Assembly: GCF_019061145.1 (NCBI RefSeq)
Contig: NZ_JAHQZS010000002.1
Span: forward strand, 248,001-312,000
Reading direction: 5' to 3'
From: Anianabacter salinae
GTDB taxonomy: Bacteria; Pseudomonadota; Alphaproteobacteria; Rhodobacterales; Rhodobacteraceae
Length of the DNA: 64,000 bases
Below the pieces are notes generated by a model. It worked only from the letters and a program-made list of their open reading frames with translations, was not told the origin of the DNA and made no database searches. Positions 40,769 through 49,374 of this stretch are shown piece by piece. Position 1 is the stretch's first letter, and each line of letters begins with the position of its first letter. A program made the translations under genes and the position numbers.

Positions 40769-41701
40769 TCAGATGTGGTTTGCGGGGCGCGCCGAGGCGC
40801 CGCCGTTGGCGATGGCCCAGTCGGCATTGGTCTTTATGCCGCCAAGCGGGAAGAAATGCACGGCCTCGATCCCGAAGCCGGGGTTGGCGGCCTTGTGGCG
40901 GGCAAGGTCCATCAGGACCTCGTCCGGCGTGTAGGGCAGGACCAGCTTCGTCACGTCCATCGCGCGCTTTTGCAGGACGCGCAGCGACGGGCCGACACCG
41001 CAGGCGATGGCGAACTTGATGAGCGTCTGCAGCTTGGCGGGACCGGCGATGCCGATATGGACGGGCAGGTGGATGCCTTCGGCGTCCATCCGCGATACCC
41101 AGTCGATGATCGGCTGTGCCTGGAAACAGAACTGCGTCGCCAGTGCGACCTTGGCATCGGTGCGGTTCGCAAAGTCCTGCTTCCAGCGCAGCGCGTCCAT
41201 CACCATGCGGTCCGACCCGTCGGGGTCGATGTCGCGGTTGCCCTCGGGGTGGCCCGCGACATGCAGGCGGGTAAAGCCCGCCTTGTCGAACAGCCCGGTT
41301 TCCAGAAGCTGCATCGACGAGTGGAACGCCCCCTTCGCCTGCGGCACGCCGCCCGCAAGGACAAGGCCCTGCCGCACGTCCGCCTCGCCCTGATAGCGCG
41401 CGATCCAGTCGGCCAGCATCGCCTCGTCCGCGATGATCCGCGCGGGGAAATGCGGCATCACGTTGAACCCGCCCGCCGCCAGACGACGCGCGGTGGCGAC
41501 CATGTCCTCGATGGGCGTGCCGTCGATGTGCGCGATGTAGACGCGTGTGCCCTCGGGCAGCAGATCGCGGAACTCCTCGACCTTCTCGGCGGTGCGCGGC
41601 ATCACCTCGATCGAATAGCCCTCCAGGAACGCCTCAAGCTCGGGCGCGGCGGCGCGCGGGCGGTCAGCCTCGCGGCGGCGGAAGTTCAGAAGCGATGCCA
41701 T
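40769..41701 (-). CDS. Methylenetetrahydrofolate reductase (MetF)-family protein
   Basis: A 310-residue flavin TIM-barrel protein with YSIEVMPRTAEKVEEF, VYIAHIDGTPIEDMVATARRL and the C-terminal GIEAVHFFPLGGIKTNADW. This is a divergent MetF branch usually found beside corrinoid methyltransferases, not the housekeeping metF. The ATG at 41701 has GGAG seven bases upstream. An alternative ATG at 41755 would overlap the previous stop (ATGA) and add 18 residues. Confidence 0.85.
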   Translation of the reverse strand: MASLLNFRRREADRPRAAAPELEAFLEGYSIEVMPRTAEKVEEFRDLLPEGTRVYIAHIDGTPIEDMVATARRLAAGGFNVMPHFPARIIADEAMLADWIARYQGEADVRQGLVLAGGVPQAKGAFHSSMQLLETGLFDKAGFTRLHVAGHPEGNRDIDPDGSDRMVMDALRWKQDFANRTDAKVALATQFCFQAQPIIDWVSRMDAEGIHLPVHIGIAGPAKLQTLIKFAIACGVGPSLRVLQKRAMDVTKLVLPYTPDEVLMDLARHKAANPGFGIEAVHFFPLGGIKTNADWAIANGGASARPANHI

Positions 41702-41751
41702 GCGGTCTCTCCATCCCGGTTGCGGACCGGGCGCGTCGGCCCGGTTCAGGC

Positions 41752-42048
41752 TCATGCCCAGCCATCGTTGGCGATCAGGGCCTTGATGCGGTCCTGGTCG
41801 TAGTCGCGGTCGATGCGCTCGGCCTCTGCCTGTGCCACCGCGTCGGGGTCTCCCTCGACGGTGTAGGGGTCGGCCTTGCGCCATTCGGCAAGGTAGGCGT
41901 CGGTGCCCGAGGCCCCGGTCTTCATCGCCGCCCGGTCGATCGCCTGTTCAAAGCGTTCGGGCAGCGCGGCCTTCGATCCCCGGCGGCCCTTGCCGACGAT
42001 GACCTGGGCCGGGATGTCCCGCCAGTAGACGATGGTGACGTCGGGCAT
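41752..42048 (-). CDS. PF13769-type small protein (annotated 'virulence factor')
   Basis: A 98-residue protein starting MPDVTIVYWRDIPAQVIVGK, followed by a charged helical C-terminus. I associate it with the small family usually found with MetF-like and methyltetrahydrofolate methyltransferase genes. The 'virulence factor' label is historical and unsupported here. It is the first gene of the three-gene cluster. Confidence 0.7.
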   Translation of the reverse strand: MPDVTIVYWRDIPAQVIVGKGRRGSKAALPERFEQAIDRAAMKTGASGTDAYLAEWRKADPYTVEGDPDAVAQAEAERIDRDYDQDRIKALIANDGWA

Positions 42049-42187
42049 GTGCGATTCCCTTGACCGTTCCTTGCGCTTCTACGCGCCGCCGCAGGGTGTT
42101 CGGGGATGGATTTCGACATCTCCCCGCGACAATGCGACGGATACGAAATCGCGGGTCGGCAAACCAGACGCCGCCGCCGTCGTAATT

Positions 42188-42204
42188 CTCATATCCATTA
42201 TGAG
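42188..42204. promoter_or_regulatory. Inverted repeat in the divergent region before ppx
   Basis: CTCATA (42188-42193) and TATGAG (42199-42204) form a perfect inverted repeat with a five-base spacer. It lies between the divergent PF13769-type gene and ppx, 93 bases before ppx. The rest of the 248-base gap shows nothing clear. Confidence 0.35.
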
Positions 42205-42296
42205 GCGGCGCGGGGTCACGGCAGGCAATCACAACGCTTGTTTGCGGCCCCGTGCAGGATTACTCTTCAAGGCAACTAGTTCTGGAGGGCGACACG

Positions 42297-43409
42297 ATGG
42301 CGCCCAAGCGTCCCATAGGTGCGGGCGCGTTCCCGATTTCGGTAGAGCCGCCAGCGCCGCCAAAGCCCGACCCGGCCAGCCTGTATGCCGCGCTGGACCT
42401 CGGGACCAACAGTTGCCGCATGCTGATTGCCCAGCCCAAGGGCAGCCAGTTTCATGTCGTCGACAGCTTTTCCAAATCCGTGCAGCTTGGCTCGGGGCTG
42501 GAAGCGTCTGGGCGGCTGTCGCGCGGGTCGATGGCGCGCACCATTCAGGCGCTGCGGATCTGCAAGCGCAAGATCGACAAGCACAACGTCACCCGGATGC
42601 GGCTTGTCGCGACCGAGGCGTGCCGCCGCGCCACCAATGCCGCCGAATTCGTCAACGTGGTCGAGCGCGAGACCGGCCTGCGGCTGGACATCATCGAGAC
42701 CGAGGAAGAGGCGCGGCTGGCGGTGATCTCCTGCGCGCCGCTGGTGTCCACCCGGACCGAACAGCTGCTGGTGGTGGACATTGGCGGCGGCTCGACCGAG
42801 CTGGTGTGGATCGACCTGACCCGCGTGCCCCGCGTTGAGCGGCCCAAGGCGATCATGCGGCTGCATACCGGGTTCACCCCCGCCGAGAGCCCGTTTCCCC
42901 ATGCCAAGGTGGTCGACTGGATCTCGGTGCCGCTTGGCGTTGCGACGCTGCGCGACCAGTTCATCGACGTCGAGGACGATTCGGCCCGTTTTGCCCTGAT
43001 GAGCTGGTATTTCGAGGAGAACCTCGCCAATTTCACCCCCTACGACGCCGAGCAGACGCGCGATGGGTTCCAGATCATCGGCACCTCGGGCACCGTCACT
43101 ACTGTTGCCGCAAGCCACCTTGGCCTGCGCCGCTATGACCGCAACAAGGTCGACGGGCTGCGCATGACATCCGACCAGATCGACGCGGTGATCCGCGACT
43201 ACCTGCACCTTGGCCCGGCGGGCCGCCGCGCCGATCCGCGTATCGGACGCGACCGCCACACGCTCATCATGTCGGGCGCGGCCATCCTGCAGGCGCTTCT
43301 GCGCGTGTGGCCGACCGACCGGCTGTCCGTCGCCGACCGCGGCCTGCGCGAGGGGCTTCTTTATGCGCAGATGTCCGCGGACGGCGTGCTGGAAGACGGG
43401 CCGTTCTAG
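42297..43409 (+). CDS. ppx: Ppx/GppA-family phosphatase
   Basis: A 370-residue ASKHA-fold enzyme with YAALDLGTNSCRMLIA (phosphate 1), the catalytic region VATEACRRATN...ERETGL...IIETEEEARLA, and DIGGGSTELVW (phosphate 2). It would hydrolyse polyphosphate or pppGpp terminal phosphates; the two activities cannot be separated by sequence. The ATG at 42297 has GGAGGG at 42284. About 25 Pro/Ala-rich residues precede the domain. Confidence 0.9.
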   Translation: MAPKRPIGAGAFPISVEPPAPPKPDPASLYAALDLGTNSCRMLIAQPKGSQFHVVDSFSKSVQLGSGLEASGRLSRGSMARTIQALRICKRKIDKHNVTRMRLVATEACRRATNAAEFVNVVERETGLRLDIIETEEEARLAVISCAPLVSTRTEQLLVVDIGGGSTELVWIDLTRVPRVERPKAIMRLHTGFTPAESPFPHAKVVDWISVPLGVATLRDQFIDVEDDSARFALMSWYFEENLANFTPYDAEQTRDGFQIIGTSGTVTTVAASHLGLRRYDRNKVDGLRMTSDQIDAVIRDYLHLGPAGRRADPRIGRDRHTLIMSGAAILQALLRVWPTDRLSVADRGLREGLLYAQMSADGVLEDGPF

Positions 43410-43414
43410 TCAGC

Positions 43415-43759
43415 TCAGGCGGTCGTCTTGCGGATCACGTCGAAGCCGCCAAAGATCAGCCGCTTGCCATCGAACGGCATCTCGCCGCCATCGGTTTGCG
43501 ACATCTGTGCCCAGCCTGCGTCGCGGGTGGCCTTGTCGGGCCAGACGATCCAGCCGGCGGTGACGACTTCGCCGTCCTCGCACTTCACCGCCATCGGTAG
43601 CGAGGTCAGCGTGCCGTCCGGAACGTCGCTGGCCCAGCCATCGACGACTTCGGTTGCGCCAAGGGTGAGGAAATAGCCCTGCATCTCGCTGCAGAACGTG
43701 GCGTAGCTGTCCTTCTTGTCCGCTGCGATGGGGGCGACGAACAGATCGAAATAGGCCAT
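43415..43759 (-). CDS. DUF1428 (YbaA-like) protein
   Basis: A 114-residue dimeric alpha/beta-barrel-type protein beginning [22 protein letters not shown], with the typical C-terminal [16 protein letters not shown]. No enzymatic role is known. It ends six bases from the convergent ppx gene. Confidence 0.85.
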   Translation of the reverse strand: MAYFDLFVAPIAADKKDSYATFCSEMQGYFLTLGATEVVDGWASDVPDGTLTSLPMAVKCEDGEVVTAGWIVWPDKATRDAGWAQMSQTDGGEMPFDGKRLIFGGFDVIRKTTA

Positions 43760-43873
43760 GGTATGCCTCCGGTTGATGGCTGCGCGCAGTATCGCACGGA
43801 TCGCCGCCGCGCCGGTGATCTTTCGCATCCCGCGCGGGTGGCTTATGTGCGCAGGACAAGGCAGGATGACGAC

Positions 43874-44590
43874 ATGGCAAAAAACACGAGCGGACGCGGC
43901 GAACGCGAGTTGCGGGTCAAGGTCAAGACCGCGCGGGGGCGCAAGCTGTCCTCGACGCGCTGGCTCGAACGGCAACTGAACGACCCCTACGTCAAGCGCG
44001 CGAAGGCCGAGGGCTATCGCGGGCGCGCGGCGTTCAAGATCCTGGAGCTTGACGACAAGTACCGCTTTCTTGTGCCGGGCGCGCGGGTGGTTGACCTCGG
44101 CTGCGCTCCGGGGGGCTGGTGCCAGGTCGCGGTGGCCCGCGTCAACGCGCTTGGCGAAAAGCAGGGCAAGGCCGTGGGCACCGTGCTGGGCGTCGACCTG
44201 CAAGAGATCGAGCCGATCACGGGGGCCGAGATCCATCAGCTTGACTTCATGGCCGACGATGCTGACGCGCTGGTGAAAGAGTGGCTTGGCGGCACCGCGA
44301 CAGTGGTGATGTCGGACATGGCCGCGGCGTCGTCGGGCCACAAGGGCACCGACCACCTGCGTATCGTCGCGTTGTGCGAGGCCGCCGCCTATTTCGCCTT
44401 CGACGTGCTGGAAGAGGGCGGCACCTTTGTCGCCAAGGTGCTGCAGGGCGGCGCCGAGGACAGCCTCCAGAGTGTGCTGAAGCAACGCTTCACCAAGGTC
44501 GCCAACGTCAAGCCGCCCGCCAGCCGGTCGGACAGCTCCGAGAAATTTGTCGTGGCGACGGGGTTCCGGGGACGCGAGAGCAATTCCTGA
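43874..44590 (+). CDS. rlmE: 23S rRNA (uridine-2'-O)-methyltransferase RlmE (FtsJ)
   Basis: A 238-residue enzyme methylating U2552 of 23S rRNA. The N-terminal RSAYK-like segment is [17 protein letters not shown], the SAM loop [13 protein letters not shown], and the catalytic K-D-K-E set includes the aspartate in VVMSDMAA and the lysine in FVAKVLQGG. The ATG at 43874 is preceded by GGATGACGAC. Its stop codon lies inside the first hairpin of a family B repeat. Confidence 0.94.
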   Translation: MAKNTSGRGERELRVKVKTARGRKLSSTRWLERQLNDPYVKRAKAEGYRGRAAFKILELDDKYRFLVPGARVVDLGCAPGGWCQVAVARVNALGEKQGKAVGTVLGVDLQEIEPITGAEIHQLDFMADDADALVKEWLGGTATVVMSDMAAASSGHKGTDHLRIVALCEAAAYFAFDVLEEGGTFVAKVLQGGAEDSLQSVLKQRFTKVANVKPPASRSDSSEKFVVATGFRGRESNS

Positions 44591-44623
44591 AAGGAATTGT
44601 GACCAAATCCTTGAAGGATTTGG
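44581..44623. repeat. Tandem double-hairpin intergenic repeat, copy 2 (family B)
   Basis: CAATTCCT (44581-44588) pairs with AGGAATTG (44592-44599), and CCAAATCCTT (44603-44612) pairs with AAGGATTTGG (44614-44623). The linker and second arm, TGACCAAATCCT, match the copy at 21177-21220 (TGAACCAAAATCCT). It overlaps the rlmE stop and nearly reaches the convergent amidohydrolase stop. Confidence 0.7.
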
Positions 44624-44629
44624 ACCCGC

Positions 44630-45505
44630 TCACATCCCCAGGATGCGCCGCGCGTTTTCCTTCAGGATCAGTGGGCGCACCTCGTCCCGCATCTCGAGCT
44701 GTTCGAACTCGGACAGCCAGCGGTCGGGCGTGATCGCGGGCCAGTCCGACCCGAACAGCATCTTCTTCTTCAGGATGGTGTTGGCATACTGCACGAAGAT
44801 CGGCGGAAAGTACTTCGGCGCCCAGCCGGACATGTCGATGTAGACGTTGGGCTTGTGCGTGGCGACCATCAGCCCCTCTTCCGTCCAGGGAAACGACGGG
44901 TGCGCCAGCACGATGGGCATGTCGGGGAAATCCACCGCTACATCCTCGACATACAGCGGATTTGAATACTTCTGCCGCATCCCCATGCCGCCGCGCATCC
45001 CCGATCCGACGCCGGTCTGCCCGGTGTGAAAGAGCGAGATCGCGCCTTCATCCGCGATCGCCTCGTAGAGGTCATAGGCCATGCGGTCGTTGGGAAAGAA
45101 GCCCTGCATGGTGGGGTGGAACTTGAAGCCCTTCACGCCGAACTCGCGCACCAGCCGCCGCGCCTCGCGCGCGCCCATCTTGCCCTTGTGCGGGTCGATC
45201 GAGGCGAAGGGGATCAGGATGTCGTCATTCTCGGCGCAAAGTTTCGCGACTTCCTCGTTGGAATAGCGGCGAAAGCCGGTCTCGCGCTCGGCATCGACGG
45301 GAAAGATCACGGCGGCGATGTTGCGCTCGCGGTAGTAGGTGGCGGTGTCCTGCACGGCGGGCAGCATGCCGTCGGCCCCGGCGGGGTTGCGGAAATACTT
45401 GGCCATCGCCGCCTGGAAATCGTCATAGCCATCGTCACGCGGGCCGCAGCAGGGTTCCTCGGCGTGGGTGTGAAAGTCGATGGCGACCACGGTGTCGAGG
45501 TTCAT
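44630..45505 (-). CDS. Amidohydrolase, CouO-type 4-hydroxyphenyl-beta-ketoacyl-CoA hydrolase-like
   Basis: A 291-residue metal-dependent hydrolase of the Amidohydro_2 family. Metal ligands are the DFHTHAE histidines near residue 10, a histidine in KFHPTMQG, a histidine in LAHPSFPW and the aspartate in LFGSDWPAI. In other bacteria members of this family cleave the beta-ketoacyl-CoA made from hydroxycinnamates (CouO type). Its position with an acyl-CoA ligase, a hydratase and MarR supports that reading, but a generic decarboxylase or lactonase role remains possible. Its ATG overlaps the marR stop. Confidence 0.75.
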   Translation of the reverse strand: MNLDTVVAIDFHTHAEEPCCGPRDDGYDDFQAAMAKYFRNPAGADGMLPAVQDTATYYRERNIAAVIFPVDAERETGFRRYSNEEVAKLCAENDDILIPFASIDPHKGKMGAREARRLVREFGVKGFKFHPTMQGFFPNDRMAYDLYEAIADEGAISLFHTGQTGVGSGMRGGMGMRQKYSNPLYVEDVAVDFPDMPIVLAHPSFPWTEEGLMVATHKPNVYIDMSGWAPKYFPPIFVQYANTILKKKMLFGSDWPAITPDRWLSEFEQLEMRDEVRPLILKENARRILGM

Positions 45506-45978
45506 GTCGGGTCCTTTCCGTTGGGCAGGGACAGATAGCGTTTCAGCAGCCGTTTCAGTGTCGCCTCGTCCTGCGGCGACAGCGGACGGGCGGCATCGGC
45601 CTCGTGTGTGTCAAAGGCGGGCTGCACCTGGCTAAGATACTTGCGGCCCGCCTCGGTCAGCGACAATTCGACGGCGCGGCGGTCGTCGTCGGGCACGCGG
45701 CGGTCGATCCAGCCGCTGCGTTCCATCTGCGCGACCATCTTGGCCATATGCGCGCGCTTGATCGACAGGTGGCGCGCCAGAACGCCCTGCCGCAGGCCGG
45801 GGTTGCGCGCGATCAGCATCAGCACCGACACCTCGCCGGGGCGCACGTCATGGTCGCCCATCGCCTCGAAGAACCCTTCGAAGGCGCGCAACTGCGCCAG
45901 CCGCAACAGGAACCCCAGCGACTCGCCAAGGGCGCCCAGATCGACCGGCGCATCGGGTGTCTTGGCGCCGTCAGCCAT
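45502..45978 (-). CDS. MarR-family regulator of the hydroxycinnamate locus
   Basis: A 158-residue winged-helix regulator with VLMLIARNPGLRQGVLARHL, IKRAHMAKMVAQMERSGWI and the wing RRVPDDDRRAVELSLTEAG. It overlaps the hydratase gene by eight bases and the amidohydrolase gene by four, so it is co-translated with its likely targets. By analogy with CouR/FerR it would repress until a hydroxycinnamoyl-CoA binds. That ligand is inferred. Confidence 0.85.
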   Translation of the reverse strand: MADGAKTPDAPVDLGALGESLGFLLRLAQLRAFEGFFEAMGDHDVRPGEVSVLMLIARNPGLRQGVLARHLSIKRAHMAKMVAQMERSGWIDRRVPDDDRRAVELSLTEAGRKYLSQVQPAFDTHEADAARPLSPQDEATLKRLLKRYLSLPNGKDPT

Positions 45979-46765
45979 CGCCGGGCGCCTGCACCTTGGC
46001 CACGCGCTTTTCCAGGAAGGCGCGCAGGCGGTCCTTTGCCTCGGGCGTGTCGGACGCAATCGAGGCCATCAGCGATTCCGTGAACAGGCCGTCCTCGGCC
46101 GACATGTCGCGGATGCGGGGCAGGGCGTTGATGACGGCATAGTTCGACACCGGCGAATTCTCGGCCATGCGCGCCGCGATCTCGGAGGCGCGGGTCAGCG
46201 CCTCGCCTTCGGGCACGACGTAGGACACGCCGCCCCAGGATTCCATCCGGTCGGGCGAGACGGAACGGCCGGTCAGCATCATGTCGCCCATCCGCGCCGC
46301 GCCGATCAGCCGTGCGATGCGCACCGATCCGCCGCCGCCAACGAAGATCCCGCGCGTACCCTCGGGCAGGGCGAAGAAGGCGGTGGTGTCCGCCACGCGC
46401 ACATGGGTCGCCGCCGCCAGCTCGAATCCGCCGCCCACGACCGCGCCTTTCAGCGCCGAGACGAAGGGGATGTTGCCGCGCTCGATCAGGTCGAACACCG
46501 CGTGCCAGCGCCGCGATCCCTTGACCGCGTCGAACAGCGGTTTCTCGGAATGCTCGGCCAGGTCCAGCCCGGCGCAGAAATGCGTGCCCTCGCTTGCGAA
46601 GACGGCCGCTTTGGCGTTCTCTGTGGCACGGGCCACCGCCAGCGCGATGGCCTCGACAAACCGGTCCGAGATGGCGTTACGCTTTTCAGGGCGGTTCAGG
46701 GTCAGGATTGCGACATCCCCGTCCTGTTCGTAGCGCACCAGATCATCGCTGTGGTTCTCGGTCAT
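45971..46765 (-). CDS. Enoyl-CoA hydratase/isomerase (crotonase) family protein
   Basis: A 264-residue crotonase with VAILTLNRPEKRNAIS, the oxyanion-hole segments FCAGLDL and ALKGAVVGGGFELAAA, and an active-site glutamate in FALPEGTRGIFVGGGG. Context suggests it hydrates p-coumaroyl- or feruloyl-CoA. Whether it also acts as a lyase releasing an aldehyde cannot be told. The ATG at 46765 has GGGAGAGC upstream; a GTG at 46786 is less likely. Confidence 0.87.
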   Translation of the reverse strand: MTENHSDDLVRYEQDGDVAILTLNRPEKRNAISDRFVEAIALAVARATENAKAAVFASEGTHFCAGLDLAEHSEKPLFDAVKGSRRWHAVFDLIERGNIPFVSALKGAVVGGGFELAAATHVRVADTTAFFALPEGTRGIFVGGGGSVRIARLIGAARMGDMMLTGRSVSPDRMESWGGVSYVVPEGEALTRASEIAARMAENSPVSNYAVINALPRIRDMSAEDGLFTESLMASIASDTPEAKDRLRAFLEKRVAKVQAPGDG

Positions 46766-46784
46766 CGCCTGCTCTCCCTCACGC

Positions 46785-46808
46785 AATTAGTTTCCTAGTA
46801 GACAAATT
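46785..46808. promoter_or_regulatory. Candidate MarR operator between ligase and hydratase genes
   Basis: AATTAGTTT (46785-46793) and AGACAAATT (46800-46808) form an imperfect inverted repeat matching at seven of nine positions. It lies in the 93-base divergent interval, the only place from which one site could control both transcripts. Confidence 0.45.
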
Positions 46809-46858
46809 CTGCGAAGACTGTCAATCTCCGGCGCGTCACGGGACCGCCTGGAGGAGAC

Positions 46859-48700
46859 ATGACCGGAACTCGCCCCGACGCCACGTTTTGGACCCCGACC
46901 GTGCGCAGCGAAACCCGCGCCGACGGGTCGATTCTTGTCTGGCAGGATGAGCCGCTGGGTGGCTATGCCCGGGCGATCACCGAATATTTCGGACATTGGG
47001 CCGAACGCACACCCGATACCGTCTGGATGGCAGAGCGCGGGCCGGATGGCGCCTGGGCGGAAACCACCTATGCCGAAGGCTGGGACCGGATCCGGGCGAT
47101 CGGATCGGCGCTCATGGAGATGGGCCTGTCCGAGGACCGCCCGCTTCTGATCCTGTCGGGCAACTCGGTCGCCCATGCGCTGATGGCTCTGGGCGCGCAG
47201 CATGTCGGCGTGCCCTCGGCGGCGCTGGCGCCTGCCTATGCGCTGTCGGGCGGGGATCATGCCAAGCTGCGCGACGTGGCCGAACAGCTGACGCCCGGCC
47301 TTATCTTTGCCGACCGCACGCAGAAATTCCTGCCCGCCATCGACGCGGTGTTCGCCGCGGACGTGCCGGTGGCCAGTGTCGAGGGTGACGCGCCCGGCCG
47401 TGTCCGCCATGCCTTTGCCGACCTGGTCGCCACGCCCCGCAGCGCCGCTATGGAGGCCGCCCACGCGGCGATCACCCCCGACACGGTGGCCAAGTTCCTG
47501 TTCACCTCGGGCACGACCGGATCGCCCAAGGCGGTGATAAACACCCACGAGATGCTGTGTTCCAACCAGCAGATGGTGCGGCAGTGCTTTGTCTTCGTGA
47601 CCGAAACGCCGCCCGTCGTGGTCGACTGGGCGCCGTGGAACCACACGGCGGCCGGCAACAAGGTCTTCAACATGGTGATGACCAACGGCGGCACCTATTA
47701 CATCGACGATGGCAAGCCGACGCCGGACGGCATCCTCAAGACGGTGCGCAACCTCAAGGAAATCGCGCCGACCTGGTATTTCAACGTGCCGCTCGGCTAC
47801 CAGATGCTGCTCGATCATCTGGAAGGCGACGCCGACCTGCGCCGCACCTTCTTTTCGCGCCTGTGCATGCTGTTCTACGCGGGCGCCGGGATGAGCCAGC
47901 CGGTCTGGGACCGGCTGACGGCGGCGTCCGAACGCGAGGTGCCGGGCGGCGTGATGATCTCGACCGGCTTTGGCTCGACCGAGACCGGGCCGTTCGCGCT
48001 GAATCTGACCGAGCGGCTGGAAAGCTCGGGCAACCTCGGCATTCCCGCGCATGGCGTGAGCTTCAAGCTGGTGCCGCAGGGCGACAAGCTGGAGGGGCGC
48101 ATCAAGAGCCCCTCGGTGACGCCGGGCTACTGGCGCAATCCTAAGCTTTCGGCGGAAGCCTTTGACGAGGAAGGCTATTACTGCTTCGGCGACGCGTTCA
48201 AATTCGCTGAGGATGGCAACCCTGCGGCGGGCTTCCTGTTCGACGGGCGGCTGGCCGAGAACTTCAAGCTGGCCTCGGGCACCTGGGTCGCGGTCGGCCC
48301 GCTGCGCGCGGTGCTGACCAACGATCTCAAGGGGTTGGCGTCGGACACGGTGATCGCGGGCGAGGAACGCACCGAGCTTGGCGCGCTGATCGTGCCCGAC
48401 TGGTCGGCGCTGCGCGCGCTGGCGGGCGAGGCGCTGGAGGGTGAGGCGCTCTTGGCGCATCCCAAGGTGCGCGGCGCGGTCGCACAGGCGCTGGCCGATC
48501 ATATGGCACGCTCTACCGGGTCGGCCAGCCGCGTGACGCGGGCGATGTTCCTTGCCGATCCGCTGGAGTTCGACAAGGGCGAGGTGACTGACAAGGGGTC
48601 GATCAACCAGCGCGCCGTGCTGCGGCACCGCAAGGCGCTGGCCGATGCCCTGTGGGAGGACGACCCGCGCGTGATCCTCCCAGCGACCGAGCGGGCCTGA
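46859..48700 (+). CDS. fcs: Feruloyl/p-coumaroyl-CoA synthetase-like AMP-forming ligase
   Basis: A 613-residue ANL-superfamily enzyme. The phosphate loop is FLFTSGTTGSPKAVI near residue 217, the adenine motif is STGFGSTETGP, and a YCFGDAFKF segment stands where the usual YxTGD lies. The N-terminus RADGSILVWQDEPLGGYARAITEYFGHWAE is typical of bacterial feruloyl-CoA synthases. It should activate hydroxycinnamates with ATP and CoA. The ATG at 46859 has GGAGGAG at 46850-46856. It is divergent from the hydratase-marR-amidohydrolase operon. Confidence 0.85.
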   Translation: MTGTRPDATFWTPTVRSETRADGSILVWQDEPLGGYARAITEYFGHWAERTPDTVWMAERGPDGAWAETTYAEGWDRIRAIGSALMEMGLSEDRPLLILSGNSVAHALMALGAQHVGVPSAALAPAYALSGGDHAKLRDVAEQLTPGLIFADRTQKFLPAIDAVFAADVPVASVEGDAPGRVRHAFADLVATPRSAAMEAAHAAITPDTVAKFLFTSGTTGSPKAVINTHEMLCSNQQMVRQCFVFVTETPPVVVDWAPWNHTAAGNKVFNMVMTNGGTYYIDDGKPTPDGILKTVRNLKEIAPTWYFNVPLGYQMLLDHLEGDADLRRTFFSRLCMLFYAGAGMSQPVWDRLTAASEREVPGGVMISTGFGSTETGPFALNLTERLESSGNLGIPAHGVSFKLVPQGDKLEGRIKSPSVTPGYWRNPKLSAEAFDEEGYYCFGDAFKFAEDGNPAAGFLFDGRLAENFKLASGTWVAVGPLRAVLTNDLKGLASDTVIAGEERTELGALIVPDWSALRALAGEALEGEALLAHPKVRGAVAQALADHMARSTGSASRVTRAMFLADPLEFDKGEVTDKGSINQRAVLRHRKALADALWEDDPRVILPATERA

Positions 48701-48715
48701 GGCCCGCTTGCGCGC

Positions 48716-49342
48716 TCACGGCAGGGGGATGTCGCCGACCTTCCTTGGCACGTCATAGCCCCGCTGCACGGCAGGGCGGTCCGCAAGGCGCAAGTACCAG
48801 TCACGCACGTTCGGGAACGCGTTCAGGTCGATCTCCTGCCATTCAAAGCGCGACACCCAGGGCCAGATCGCCATGTCGGCAATGGAATACTCATCAGCGA
48901 CGAAATCGCGCCCCGTCAGTCGATCGTTCAGCACACGGTAAAGCCGCGCCGCCTCGCTGCCGAAGCGTTTCTCGGCATAGTCCGACGTGCCCTTGTTGAA
49001 GCGCAGGAAATGATGCGCCTGCCCAAGCATCGGGCCAAAGCCGCCCATTTGCCACATCAGCCACTCCATCGCCCGCCAATAGCCGTCGCCTTCGGGCAGG
49101 AACCGCCCCTCGCGCTGCGCCAGCCAGACCAGGATCGCGCCTGATTCCATCAGCGTCAGGCCGCTGGCCTCGTCGCGGATCGCGGGGATCTTGTTGTTGG
49201 GCGAGATGGCAAGGAATTCGGGCGTGAACTGCTCGTCCTTGGTGATGTCCACGGCAAGGGCCGTGTAGTCGATCCCAAGCTCTTCGAGCAGGATCGAGAC
49301 CTTGCGCCCGTTCGGCGTGGTCCAGGTATAGAGGTCGATCAT
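48716..49342 (-). CDS. Glutathione S-transferase family protein (YfcG/YghU-like)
   Basis: A 208-residue GST with a thioredoxin-fold N-terminus IDLYTWTTPNGRKVSILLEELG and the cis-proline glutathione site NNKIPAI followed by LMESGAILVWLA. The TTPNG segment at the active site is typical of the nu-class disulfide-reductase GSTs such as YfcG. It converges with the CoA ligase gene, 15 bases apart. Substrate is unknown. Confidence 0.88.
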   Translation of the reverse strand: MIDLYTWTTPNGRKVSILLEELGIDYTALAVDITKDEQFTPEFLAISPNNKIPAIRDEASGLTLMESGAILVWLAQREGRFLPEGDGYWRAMEWLMWQMGGFGPMLGQAHHFLRFNKGTSDYAEKRFGSEAARLYRVLNDRLTGRDFVADEYSIADMAIWPWVSRFEWQEIDLNAFPNVRDWYLRLADRPAVQRGYDVPRKVGDIPLP

Positions 49343-49374
49343 CGTCGCGGTCCTTGTGCGGGGTGCGGATGCCG

